8,941 nt of DNA. Origin: Pseudomonas sp. GTDB lineage: Bacteria; Pseudomonadota; Gammaproteobacteria; Pseudomonadales; Pseudomonadaceae. Below the pieces are notes generated by a model. It made no database searches. It was not told where the DNA came from and worked only from the letters and a program-made list of their open reading frames with translations. Every line of letters begins with the position of its first letter. Position 1 is the first letter of the stretch. The DNA is taken from NCBI GenBank assembly GCA_003488145.1, contig DNMQ01000478.1, forward strand, positions 1-8,941, written 5' to 3'. This document shows positions 1-6,497 of the stretch, in pieces. The position numbers and the translations under genes were made by a program.

Positions 1-95
1 ATCAGCAGGGCACGCATGGAAGGATTTCGTTGGTCACGGAGCAGGTTGGACGCGGCAATCGACGCAAAGGTCAGTATGCGCCGGCAACAGGAGCG

Positions 96-123
96 ATGAC
101 ACCGTAGCGGCCTCAGGTATACT
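96..123 (+). promoter_or_regulatory. Predicted sigma70 promoter of aroC
   Basis: ATGACA at 96-101 (one mismatch to TTGACA) and TATACT at 118-123 (one mismatch to TATAAT) are separated by 16 bases, which puts a start site near 130 and leaves a leader of about 30 bases. A GGAG ribosome-binding site at 151-154 lies 8 bases before the aroC start at 163. This is the best promoter-like match between the left edge and aroC, and it probably drives aroC and perhaps the genes that follow. It is read by eye only. Confidence 0.55.
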
Positions 124-162
124 TCCGGCCCCTGTTTTTCGGTCGATCGCGGAGCGTCCTGC

Positions 163-1254
163 ATGTCCGGCAATACCTACGGCAAGCTGTTCACCGTCAC
201 CACTGCCGGCGAAAGCCATGGTCCTGCGCTGGTGGCCATCGTCGACGGTTGCCCGCCCGGGCTGGAGCTGTCGCTGGACGATCTGCAGCGCGATCTCGAC
301 CGCCGCAAGCCGGGCACTAGCCGGCATACCACTCAGCGCCAGGAAGCCGACGAGGTGGAAATCCTCTCCGGCGTCTTCGAAGGCAGGACAACCGGTTGCC
401 CCATCGGCCTGTTGATCCGCAACACCGACCAGAAGTCCAAGGACTACTCGGCGATCAAGGACCTGTTCCGTCCGGCCCACGCCGACTACACCTATCACCA
501 CAAGTACGGCCTGCGCGACTACCGCGGCGGTGGCCGCAGCTCCGCGCGCGAGACCGCCATGCGCGTGGCGGCCGGTGCCATCGCCAAGAAGTATCTGGCG
601 ACCCTGGGCATCCAGGTGCGCGGTTACATGAGCCAGCTCGGTCCGATCGAGATCCCGTTCAAGACCTGGGACAGTGTCGAGCAGAATGCCTTCTTCAGTC
701 CGGACCCGGACAAGGTGCCGGAGCTGGAGGCCTATATGGACCAGCTGCGTCGCGATCAGGATTCGGTGGGCGCGAAGATCACCGTGGTCGCCGATGGCGT
801 ACCGCCGGGCCTTGGCGAGCCGATCTTCGACCGCCTGGACGCCGAGCTGGCCCATGCGCTGATGAGCATCAACGCGGTCAAGGGCGTGGAGATCGGCGCC
901 GGTTTCGCCTCGGTAGCCCAGCGTGGCACCGAGCACCGTGACGAGCTGACGCCCCAGGGATTCCTCTCCAACAATGCCGGCGGCATTCTCGGTGGCATCT
1001 CCTCGGGACAGCCGATCGTCGCCCACCTGGCGCTCAAGGCCACGTCCAGCATCACCACGCCAGGGCAGTCGATCGATGTGAATGGCGCGCCGGTCGAGGT
1101 CATCACCAAGGGCCGCCATGACCCCTGCGTCGGCATTCGTGCCACGCCGATCGCCGAGGCCATGATGGCCATCGTTCTGCTCGATCACCTGCTGCGCCAC
1201 CGTGGGCAGAACGCCGATGTGCAAGTGCTCACCCCGGTGCTGCCGCAACTGTGA
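163..1254 (+). CDS. aroC: Chorismate synthase
   Basis: This cytoplasmic enzyme removes phosphate from 5-enolpyruvylshikimate-3-phosphate to give chorismate, the last step of the shikimate pathway and the branch point to aromatic amino acids, folate and quinones. The family needs reduced FMN. The protein is 363 residues, the usual length. All three family signatures are present: GESHGP at residues 16-21, the [12 protein letters not shown] block at 121-132, and [12 protein letters not shown] at 318-329. The conserved [15 protein letters not shown] stretch lies at 270-284. The two histidines used as acid/base groups in the family correspond to H19 and H106. The start is supported by GGAG 8 bases upstream and by the typical N-terminus [21 protein letters not shown] transporter gene follows 74 bases downstream on the same strand with no clear terminator between them, so co-transcription is possible. 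Confidence 0.98.
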   Translation: MSGNTYGKLFTVTTAGESHGPALVAIVDGCPPGLELSLDDLQRDLDRRKPGTSRHTTQRQEADEVEILSGVFEGRTTGCPIGLLIRNTDQKSKDYSAIKDLFRPAHADYTYHHKYGLRDYRGGGRSSARETAMRVAAGAIAKKYLATLGIQVRGYMSQLGPIEIPFKTWDSVEQNAFFSPDPDKVPELEAYMDQLRRDQDSVGAKITVVADGVPPGLGEPIFDRLDAELAHALMSINAVKGVEIGAGFASVAQRGTEHRDELTPQGFLSNNAGGILGGISSGQPIVAHLALKATSSITTPGQSIDVNGAPVEVITKGRHDPCVGIRATPIAEAMMAIVLLDHLLRHRGQNADVQVLTPVLPQL

Positions 1255-1328
1255 ATCCGGGCCGTAGACGGCAGACCGACGGCGGCAGCATAAGGCGGCC
1301 GTTGTCCGCAGTCGGTAGCTTGTAGCCT

Positions 1329-2480
1329 ATGGCCGCTGCTCTGCCGTACTGGCGTCTGTCCGGTTTCTACTTCTTCTACTTTGGCCTGCTCGGCTCCACA
1401 GCGCCGTTTCTCGGCCTGTACTTCGATCATCTAGGTTTCTCGCCGGAGCGGATCGGCGAGCTGATCGCCATTCCCATGCTGATGCGTTGCGTGGCGCCGA
1501 ATCTCTGGGGCTGGCTGGGTGATGCAACCGGTCGCCGGCTGGAAATCGTCCGTCTCGGCGCGCTGTGCACCTTGCTGTCCTTCGGGCTGATCTTCTTCGA
1601 CAAGAGCTTTGCCTGGCTGGCGCTGGTGATGGCGTTGCATGCGTTCTTCTGGCACGCGGTGCTGCCGCAGTTCGAAGTCATCACCCTGGCGCATCTGCAC
1701 GAGCAGACTGAGCGCTACAGCCAGGTCAGGCTGTGGGGCAGCATCGGTTTCATCTTCGCGGTGGTAGGGCTCGGGCTGCTGTTTCAGCGGCTGAGCCTCG
1801 ATCTTTACCCGACTGCGGTAGCCGTTGTGATGATCGGCATCGTGCTGAGCAGCGCCTGGGTGCCCAACGCCCATCCGCGGCAACGTACCGAGGTGGCCGG
1901 GCGGGGCGGGTTTCTCGCCCAGCTGCGGCGGCCTGGCGTGCTGGCCTTCTACGGCTGCGTGGCGTTGATGCAGCTGGCCCATGGTCCGTACTACACCTTC
2001 TTCAGTATTCACCTGGAAGCACTGGGCTACAGCCGCAGCTTTATCGGACTGATGTGGGCGCTGGGCGTGGTCGCGGAAATCCTGCTGTTCCTGGTAATGG
2101 CGCGGCTGCTCGAGCGTTTCTCGCTGCGTCAGGTGCTGCTGGCCAGCTTCCTGATCGCCGCGCTGCGCTGGATGTTGCTCGGGCAGTTCGCCGAGCATCT
2201 GGCCGTGCTGCTGGTCGCGCAGCTGATGCACGCGGCGACCTTCGGCAGTTTCCACGCCGCCGCCATTCACTTCGTCCAGCGCAGTTTCGGCCATCGCCAG
2301 CAGGGCCAGGGCCAGGCGCTGTATGCCAGCCTGTCCGGCATCGGTGGAGCGCTGGGTGCGCTCTACGCGGGCTACGCCTGGTCCGGTCTGGGACCAGGCT
2401 GGTCGTTCGCCATCGCCAGTCTGGCGGCGCTGGCCGCAGCCGCTATCATTGCCTGCCGTTTGCAGGAGGACCGTGCATGA
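1329..2480 (+). CDS. MFS transporter of the HcaT/LacY-like (MFS_1_like) type
   Basis: This is an inner-membrane secondary transporter of 383 residues with about 12 hydrophobic helices, roughly at residues 8-31, 42-64, 75-90, 96-115, 138-153, 160-177, 206-227, 236-260, 268-283, 290-312, 330-350 and 358-376. A GDATGRR sequence at 64-70 fits the loop 2-3 motif of the major facilitator superfamily. Length and overall pattern resemble the 3-phenylpropionate transporter HcaT family, but the substrate cannot be read from the sequence. The start is placed at 1329 because helix 1 begins a few residues later; the ribosome-binding site is weak (GGTAG at 1314-1318). The stop TGA overlaps the mtnB ATG (ATGA at 2477-2480), and the mtnB Shine-Dalgarno lies inside this gene. 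That coupling suggests a link to methylthioribose metabolism, which is inference. Permease of another small organic acid or sugar is equally open. Confidence 0.9.
   Translation: MAAALPYWRLSGFYFFYFGLLGSTAPFLGLYFDHLGFSPERIGELIAIPMLMRCVAPNLWGWLGDATGRRLEIVRLGALCTLLSFGLIFFDKSFAWLALVMALHAFFWHAVLPQFEVITLAHLHEQTERYSQVRLWGSIGFIFAVVGLGLLFQRLSLDLYPTAVAVVMIGIVLSSAWVPNAHPRQRTEVAGRGGFLAQLRRPGVLAFYGCVALMQLAHGPYYTFFSIHLEALGYSRSFIGLMWALGVVAEILLFLVMARLLERFSLRQVLLASFLIAALRWMLLGQFAEHLAVLLVAQLMHAATFGSFHAAAIHFVQRSFGHRQQGQGQALYASLSGIGGALGALYAGYAWSGLGPGWSFAIASLAALAAAAIIACRLQEDRA
2464..2470 (+). promoter_or_regulatory. Strong Shine-Dalgarno of mtnB inside the MFS gene
   Basis: AGGAGGA sits 6 bases before the mtnB ATG at 2477. 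It decides the mtnB start: the same reading frame stays open for about 740 bases upstream, but only this ATG has a ribosome-binding site and the family's N-terminus. It lies within the last codons of the MFS gene, so the two genes are translationally coupled. Confidence 0.85.
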
Positions 2481-3097
2481 CTGCCGCCCGCCAGCACCTG
2501 AGCCAGGCGATCATCGACGCCAGCCGCTTCTTGTATGGCCGTGGCTGGTCGCCGGCGACCAGTAGCAACTACTCGGCGCGCCTGACCAGCGCCGAGCTGC
2601 TGCTGACCGTTTCCGGGAGGCACAAGGGCGAGCTGACTGCCGATGACCTGTTGGCCGTGGACATGCACGGCAACAGCCTGGAGGAGGGCAAGAGGCCTTC
2701 GGCGGAGACACTGCTGCATACCCAGCTGTATCGCTGGAAACCGGAGATCGGCGCGGTGCTGCACACCCATTCGGTGAATGCCACGGTGCTGTCCCGCGTC
2801 GCCCTGGCCGATTCGCTGGTGTTCGCCGATTACGAGTTGCAAAAGGCCTTCAGCGGCATCTCGAGCCATGAATCGCAGGTGCTGGTGCCGATCTTCGACA
2901 ACGATCAGGACATCGCCGCCCTGGCCACCAGGGTGCAGCCGTGGCTTGACGAGCATCCCGATTGCGTCGGCTACCTGATTCGCGGCCACGGCCTGTACAC
3001 CTGGGGCGAGACGATGAGCGATGCGCTGCGACAGATCGAGGCATTCGAATTTCTGTTCGAATGCGAACTGAAGATGCGTGCCCTGCAGCCCAGATAA
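2477..3097 (+). CDS. mtnB: Methylthioribulose-1-phosphate dehydratase
   Basis: This cytoplasmic enzyme dehydrates 5-methylthioribulose-1-phosphate to 2,3-diketo-5-methylthiopentyl-1-phosphate in methionine salvage. The 206-residue protein is the usual length and has the class II aldolase/adducin fold. Visible motifs are the substrate loop SGRHKGEL at residues 46-53, a conserved glutamate in RPSAET (E77), the zinc-binding HTH pair (H96, H98) and a third histidine in RGHGLYTWG (H171). The product is the substrate of MtnC, encoded two genes downstream. The start overlaps the stop of the transporter gene by 4 bases and is preceded by AGGAGGA. The gap to mtnD is 53 bases and holds a small hairpin. 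L-fuculose-phosphate aldolase relatives share the fold, but the neighbours mtnD and mtnC make the MtnB assignment firm. Confidence 0.96.
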   Translation: MTAARQHLSQAIIDASRFLYGRGWSPATSSNYSARLTSAELLLTVSGRHKGELTADDLLAVDMHGNSLEEGKRPSAETLLHTQLYRWKPEIGAVLHTHSVNATVLSRVALADSLVFADYELQKAFSGISSHESQVLVPIFDNDQDIAALATRVQPWLDEHPDCVGYLIRGHGLYTWGETMSDALRQIEAFEFLFECELKMRALQPR

Positions 3098-3105
3098 ATT
3101 CCAGC

Positions 3106-3127
3106 CTGCCCGGTAGCGACCGGTCAG
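3106..3127 (+). other. Hairpin in the mtnB-mtnD spacer
   Basis: CCGGT (3110-3114), a four-base loop (3115-3118) and ACCGG (3119-3123) form a perfect 5-bp stem. It is extended by CTG/CAG (3106-3108 with 3125-3127) across one C-T mismatch. Four T residues follow at 3134-3137, after six unpaired bases, so this is not a standard terminator. It lies between two genes expected to be co-transcribed and could affect RNA stability or processing; no function can be shown from the sequence. Confidence 0.4.
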
Positions 3128-3150
3128 ACGACCTTTTCGGAGAGCCGAAC

Positions 3151-3696
3151 ATGAGTGTCCTCAGCGTCTATCACGAGACCCGACCCGATCAGCCGCTCAA
3201 GGTGCTGACCCACCTCGAAGACATCGCCCCGACGCTGGCCAAGGTCGGTGTGCAGCTGGAGCGCTGGGAGGCCAACGCACCAATCGCCGCCGGAGCCAGC
3301 CAGGAAGAGGTGATCGCTGCCTACCGGCCGCAGATCGACAAGCTGATGACCGAGCGTGGCTACGTCACGGTGGATGTGATCAGCCTGACCCGCGATCACC
3401 CGCAAAAGGACGAACTGCGTGCGAAGTTCCTTGACGAGCATCGCCATGCCGAGGACGAAGTGCGCTTCTTCGTTGCCGGGCGCGGGCTGTTTACCCTGCA
3501 TATCGATGACATGGTCTACGCCGTGCTGTGCGAAAAGAACGACCTGATCTCCGTGCCCGCCGGCACGCGTCACTGGTTCGACATGGGTGAAGAGCCACAC
3601 TTCGTCGCGATCCGCCTGTTCAACAACCCGGAAGGCTGGGTCGCGGAATTCACCGGCGAAAGCATCGCCGATCAGTTCCCGCGGCTGGACGACTGA
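3151..3696 (+). CDS. mtnD: Acireductone dioxygenase
   Basis: This cytoplasmic metalloenzyme of methionine salvage cleaves acireductone (1,2-dihydroxy-5-methylthiopent-1-en-3-one) with oxygen. In the characterised Klebsiella enzyme the iron form gives formate and the ketoacid precursor of methionine, and the nickel form gives carbon monoxide, formate and methylthiopropionate. The 181-residue cupin carries the metal ligands in HRHAEDE (H97, H99, E103) and in TRHWFDMG (H141), one position on from the Klebsiella ligands H96, H98, E102 and H140. GGAG at 3139-3142 lies 8 bases before the ATG. The gene ends 1 base before mtnC, whose product makes its substrate. Which metal is used in this organism cannot be told from the sequence. 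Confidence 0.97.
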   Translation: MSVLSVYHETRPDQPLKVLTHLEDIAPTLAKVGVQLERWEANAPIAAGASQEEVIAAYRPQIDKLMTERGYVTVDVISLTRDHPQKDELRAKFLDEHRHAEDEVRFFVAGRGLFTLHIDDMVYAVLCEKNDLISVPAGTRHWFDMGEEPHFVAIRLFNNPEGWVAEFTGESIADQFPRLDD

Positions 3697-3697
3697 G

Positions 3698-4381
3698 ATG
3701 CCGATCAAGGCGATCCTCACCGATATCGAAGGCACCACCAGCGCCGTCAGCTTCGTCTTCGATGTGCTGTTTCCCTATGCGCGCGAGCATTTGCCGGCGT
3801 ATATCCGCAGCCACGCCGGCGAACCTGCGGTCGCTGCGCAGCTCGAGGCGGTGCGCGGCGAAAGCGGTGAGTCCGATGCCGATATCGAGCGAGTCATCGA
3901 GATACTGCTCGGCTGGATCGCCAGCGATCGCAAGGCGACCTCGCTCAAGGCGCTGCAAGGCATGGTCTGGGCCGAGGGCTATCGGGCCGGCCAGCTCAAG
4001 GGGCACGTCTATCCGGACGCAGTGGCTGCGCTACGTGAGTGGAAGGCGCAGGGGTATGCGCTGTACGTGTATTCCTCAGGCTCGATCCAGGCACAGCAGC
4101 TGATCTTCGGCTGTTCCGAGGCCGGCGACCTGACGCCGCTGTTCTCCGGTTATTTCGATACCACCAGCGGGCACAAGCGCGAGGTGGCCTCCTACCAGCG
4201 CATCGCCGAAGCCATTGGCGTGCCAGCCGTCGAGGTGCTGTTCCTTTCCGATGTGGTCGAAGAACTCGATGCCGCGCAGCAGGCCGGCATGCGCGTCTGT
4301 GGGCTGGGCCGCGATGGCGGCGCCCTCGGTGAGCACGAGACCGTCGCCAGCTTTGCGCAGATCGACCCGCGGCGCTATTGA
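3698..4381 (+). CDS. mtnC: Enolase-phosphatase E1 (acireductone synthase)
   Basis: This HAD-superfamily enzyme enolises 2,3-diketo-5-methylthiopentyl-1-phosphate and then removes the phosphate to give acireductone, bridging MtnB and MtnD. The 227-residue protein shows motif I as DIEGTT with the nucleophile D9 and acid/base E11 (the DxE form typical of this family rather than DxD), motif II as YSSGS at residues 125-129, the conserved lysine in SGHKRE (K160), and motif III as [11 protein letters not shown] at 183-193 with D185 and E188. The start lies 1 base after the mtnD stop with no good ribosome-binding site of its own, so translation probably depends on mtnD. It ends the mtnBDC run; no terminator-like hairpin with a T-tract is visible in the next 76 bases. 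Confidence 0.97.
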   Translation: MPIKAILTDIEGTTSAVSFVFDVLFPYAREHLPAYIRSHAGEPAVAAQLEAVRGESGESDADIERVIEILLGWIASDRKATSLKALQGMVWAEGYRAGQLKGHVYPDAVAALREWKAQGYALYVYSSGSIQAQQLIFGCSEAGDLTPLFSGYFDTTSGHKREVASYQRIAEAIGVPAVEVLFLSDVVEELDAAQQAGMRVCGLGRDGGALGEHETVASFAQIDPRRY

Positions 4382-4457
4382 GCCACCGGGCGATTACTGA
4401 ACCCTGCCGCCGCGCTGGCATCCTAGATTAGGTACTCACCCAAACAGGAGCGAACCC

Positions 4458-4667
4458 ATGGGAGATGCCTTCGGCGGTATTTTCGGCCTGCTCATCCTGA
4501 TACTGGATATCTGGGCGATCATCAGCATCGTTCGCAGCGACAGCACCGGGGGCAAGAAGGTGCTCTGGGTGCTTCTGATCGTTCTGCTGCCAGTGCTTGG
4601 CCTGATCATCTGGGGAATCATGGGGCCGCGTGGTAATCGCCCCGACGCGCGTGGGCCGTATCGGTAG
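4458..4667 (+). CDS. Small two-TM membrane protein, PLDc_N type (copy 1)
   Basis: This 69-residue protein has two hydrophobic helices (about residues 7-25 and 35-55) joined by a short charged loop (RSDSTGGKK), and a basic tail. The pattern LDxWAI...RS...GGKKxLW...LLPVLGLIIW resembles the phospholipase D nuclease N-terminal (PLDc_N) family, which occurs alone as small proteins and as the membrane anchor of cardiolipin synthases. No catalytic HKD motif is present, so it is not an enzyme by itself, and its role is unknown. AGGAG at 4446-4450 sits 7 bases before the ATG, a good signal that makes this the likely first gene of a three-gene cluster. A paralogue follows after only 6 bases. Confidence 0.88.
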   Translation: MGDAFGGIFGLLILILDIWAIISIVRSDSTGGKKVLWVLLIVLLPVLGLIIWGIMGPRGNRPDARGPYR

Positions 4668-4673
4668 CCGTTG

Positions 4674-4865
4674 ATGGAAAGCCTCAGCGGCCCGCTGGCC
4701 ATCGTAGTTCTCGTGCTCGACGTCCTCGCCATCGCTTATGTGTGGCGCAGCCGCATCGAGGTCGGGCGCAAGGTTGTCTGGTCGTGTGTGATCCTGCTGC
4801 TGCCCGTGGTCGGTCTGATCATGTGGGCGGTAGCAGCCGGACCGTTCGGCAAGGCGCGGTTGTGA
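4674..4865 (+). CDS. Small two-TM membrane protein, PLDc_N type (copy 2)
   Basis: This 63-residue paralogue of the preceding gene matches it at 20 of 41 aligned positions (residues 13-53 here against 14-54 there), counted by eye. It keeps LDV.AI, RS, GRKVVW and LLPVVGLIMW. Helices lie at about residues 7-25 and 34-55. It lacks the basic tail of copy 1. A TTG at 4671 directly precedes the ATG at 4674 and could serve as start, adding one residue. No proper Shine-Dalgarno is visible, so it is probably translated by coupling to copy 1, whose stop is at 4665-4667. The next gene starts 3 bases after its stop. Its function is unknown; membrane interaction, perhaps pairing with copy 1, is inference. 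Confidence 0.85.
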   Translation: MESLSGPLAIVVLVLDVLAIAYVWRSRIEVGRKVVWSCVILLLPVVGLIMWAVAAGPFGKARL

Positions 4866-4868
4866 CAC

Positions 4869-5429
4869 ATGTGGCGCAGCGGTCTGCTGATCAGTCTGCT
4901 GGCGCTTGCTGCCGAGCCGCTTCGGGCTGACGACGCGGCGGCCTGGCAGGCATTGCGCGAGGGGCGGGCGATTCTTGTCATGCGTCACGCCAGCGCGCCA
5001 GGTCTCGGCGATCCCGAAGGCTTCGTTCTCGAAGACTGCAAAACCCAGCGAAATCTGAATCAGCGCGGCCGGGATGAGGCCCGACGCTGGGGCGCGCGGC
5101 TGCGCGAAGCGGGTCTGCATGAAGTGCGCTTGTTCAGCAGTCGCTGGTGCCGTGCGCTGGAGACCGCGGAGCAGATGGCGCTCGGCCGGGTGGAACCACT
5201 GCCTGCGCTGGATTCGTTTTTCACGTCGCCCGCAAACGAGCACTGGCATACCGAAGCCTTGCGCGAGGCCGTCGAGCAGTTTCCGGCCGGCGAGGTGGCG
5301 GTGCTGGTCACTCACCAGGTCAACATCACCGCGCTGACGGGCATCTTCCCGCAGTCGGGCGAGGGATTGATCCTGGAGCGTCCGCTGACGACTCCGCCCA
5401 AGGTACTGACGCGCATCGCGCCGCCCTAG
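4869..5429 (+). CDS. Exported histidine phosphatase family protein
   Basis: This 186-residue protein begins with a short signal-like segment (one arginine, then GLLISLLALAAEPLRA, with possible cleavage after A20), so a periplasmic location is likely. The rest fits the histidine phosphatase (phosphoglycerate mutase-like) superfamily. It has the phosphohistidine motif MRHAS with R39 and H40, NQRG at 64-67, the second-arginine segment SSRWCRALETA (R92) and a second catalytic histidine in THQVNITAL (H149). The family also includes SixA and the exported Ais proteins of lipopolysaccharide modification; the substrate here is unknown. The start has no good ribosome-binding site and follows the previous stop by 3 bases, which suggests coupling to the two PLDc_N-type genes. 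Its stop shares a CTAG with the stop of the convergent alkA. Confidence 0.9.
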   Translation: MWRSGLLISLLALAAEPLRADDAAAWQALREGRAILVMRHASAPGLGDPEGFVLEDCKTQRNLNQRGRDEARRWGARLREAGLHEVRLFSSRWCRALETAEQMALGRVEPLPALDSFFTSPANEHWHTEALREAVEQFPAGEVAVLVTHQVNITALTGIFPQSGEGLILERPLTTPPKVLTRIAPP

Positions 5430-6309
5430 CCAACCTTGGCCGCTTTGGAATAGTTGTTCCAGATATGGATGGCCGCATAGGCCCGCCACGGACGCCAGGC
5501 TTCGGCGCGTCCGGCCAGCGCCTTGGCGCTGATGCCATCCGCGCCCCACAGTGGCGCTTTCAGCAATCCGAGATCGGCTGCGGGAAAGGCGTCCGCGACG
5601 CCGAAGCCCCGTAGCGCGATATATTCGGCGGTCCAGGGACCGATCCCTGGCAATTCGCAGAGTCGTTGCACCAGCGCATCGGCACCATCTTCCACATGCA
5701 GCTGCAGCGCCCCTTCGGCCACCGCGGCAGCGAGCCGGCGTAGCGCCTGGGCTCGCTTGGATGGCATGCCGATATTGTCCAGCGGGTCATCGGCTATCGC
5801 TTGTGCGGTAGGGAAGAGCATCTCCAGGCCCGGTAGCGCGTCCTGCAGCGGCTCGCCGAGGCGTTCCACCAGACGTCGCGTAATGGTCACCGCCGCCTTG
5901 ACCGTGACCTGCTGGCCGACCACCGCCCGCACCGCCTGTTCGAACGGGTCATAGGCGCTGGCAGGCGCAGGCCGGGGTTCGCGGCGATCAACGGGCCGAG
6001 CGCGGGATCGCTAGCGAAATGTGTGGCGATGGCCTGCGGGTCGGCATCCAGATCGAACATCCTGCGAACCTGCCCGACGAGTGGCTGGGTAGCCTGTTGC
6101 AGCGAGTCGCTGAGCGTCAGTTCGAGCGCCGGGCGGTCGGCCTGCGCTCGCACGTGGAGCCAACCGCAGGCTTCGCCGAGTCGCAGCGTGCGCGCGTAGC
6201 CGTCAACGTCCAGCCGCTCCACGCCGGGCAACAGGCGCAGGGCGAAATGGCGGTGGAACTGCTGCCATTCCCAGGGTTCGAGGTAGGGCAATTGGATGAT
6301 TTCGTTCAT
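5426..6309 (-). pseudogene. alkA: DNA-3-methyladenine glycosylase II, frameshifted
   Basis: AlkA excises alkylated bases such as 3-methyladenine in base excision repair. Two minus-strand frames together give one protein. 6309 down to about 5958 encodes the N-terminal AlkA domain (from MNEIIQLPYLEPWEW to ...PGLRLPA). 5957 down to 5426 encodes the HhH-GPD domain, continuing with YDPFEQAVRAVVGQQVT, the hairpin LPGIGPWTAEYIALRGFG and the catalytic aspartate in FPAADLGL. The join reads as a single missing base. One extra C on the plus strand after 5958 would restore LPGAYDPFEQ and a protein of about 294 residues, the normal length. Both halves are otherwise well preserved, so this is either a sequencing error or a very recent inactivation. 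The start at 6309 has only a weak ribosome-binding site. The gene is divergent from speE and convergent with the phosphatase gene, overlapping it by 4 bases. Confidence 0.88.
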
Positions 6310-6395
6310 GACCAGACTCTAGGATCTCCCGATGGCCTTGTCGTCCCGAAGTGTGCTTTTGCTGCCTGCGGTTTCCGCTGTCATCTTGGCCAACG

Positions 6396-6401
6396 TAGAA
6401 T
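6396..6401 (+). promoter_or_regulatory. Possible -10 element of speE
   Basis: TAGAAT matches TATAAT at five of six positions. The -35 region 17-18 bases upstream (around 6372-6378, TTTCCGC) is poor, so the promoter may need an activator or may lie elsewhere in the 188-base alkA-speE gap. If used, it gives a leader of about 90 bases containing an imperfect hairpin (GGCG 6458-6461 with CGCC 6476-6479, and AGC 6463-6465 with GCT 6469-6471) just before the speE Shine-Dalgarno. Confidence 0.3.
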
Positions 6402-6497
6402 GCGCCTCTTTTCGGCAGGCAGGCTGCATCGCCCGTCAAGCCAGATTGCCATCATGCGGCGGAGCGCTGCTTCGTCGCCGGTCAAGGGAGATAACCC

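Noticed and set aside
1..17. A minus-strand ATG at 15-17 followed by codons M-R-A-L-L running off the left edge, possibly a gene divergent from aroC.
   Set aside because: Only five complete codons are visible and there is no purine-rich ribosome-binding site before the ATG, so it cannot be supported as a gene.
34..1248. A 404-codon open frame on the minus strand opposite aroC.
   Set aside because: It lies almost entirely within aroC, its composition is that of an antisense frame in GC-rich DNA, and it shows no recognisable motif.
1260..1300. A terminator between aroC and the MFS gene, from GC-rich repeats such as GCCG-TAGA-CGGC.
   Set aside because: The stem is only 4 bp and no T-run follows, so it does not look like an intrinsic terminator.
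1431..2294. A 287-codon minus-strand open frame inside the MFS gene.
   Set aside because: It is rich in Q, H, R and E as expected for the complement of a GC-rich membrane protein gene; the plus strand encodes a clear 12-helix transporter.
1733..2476. The mtnB reading frame stays open about 740 bases upstream, suggesting a long N-terminal extension of MtnB.
   Set aside because: The extension overlaps the transporter and is low-complexity (R, A, G, P). The ATG at 2477 has a strong ribosome-binding site and the correct family N-terminus.
4428..5549. A 373-codon minus-strand open frame across the small membrane protein and phosphatase genes.
   Set aside because: It is antisense to three well-supported genes and runs into alkA in another frame; no family features are visible.
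5426..5932. A separate short gene for an HhH-GPD glycosylase domain alone.
   Set aside because: It begins at an internal GTG in the middle of a conserved AlkA helix without a ribosome-binding site, and the missing N-terminal domain is directly upstream in another frame. It is the second half of the frameshifted alkA.
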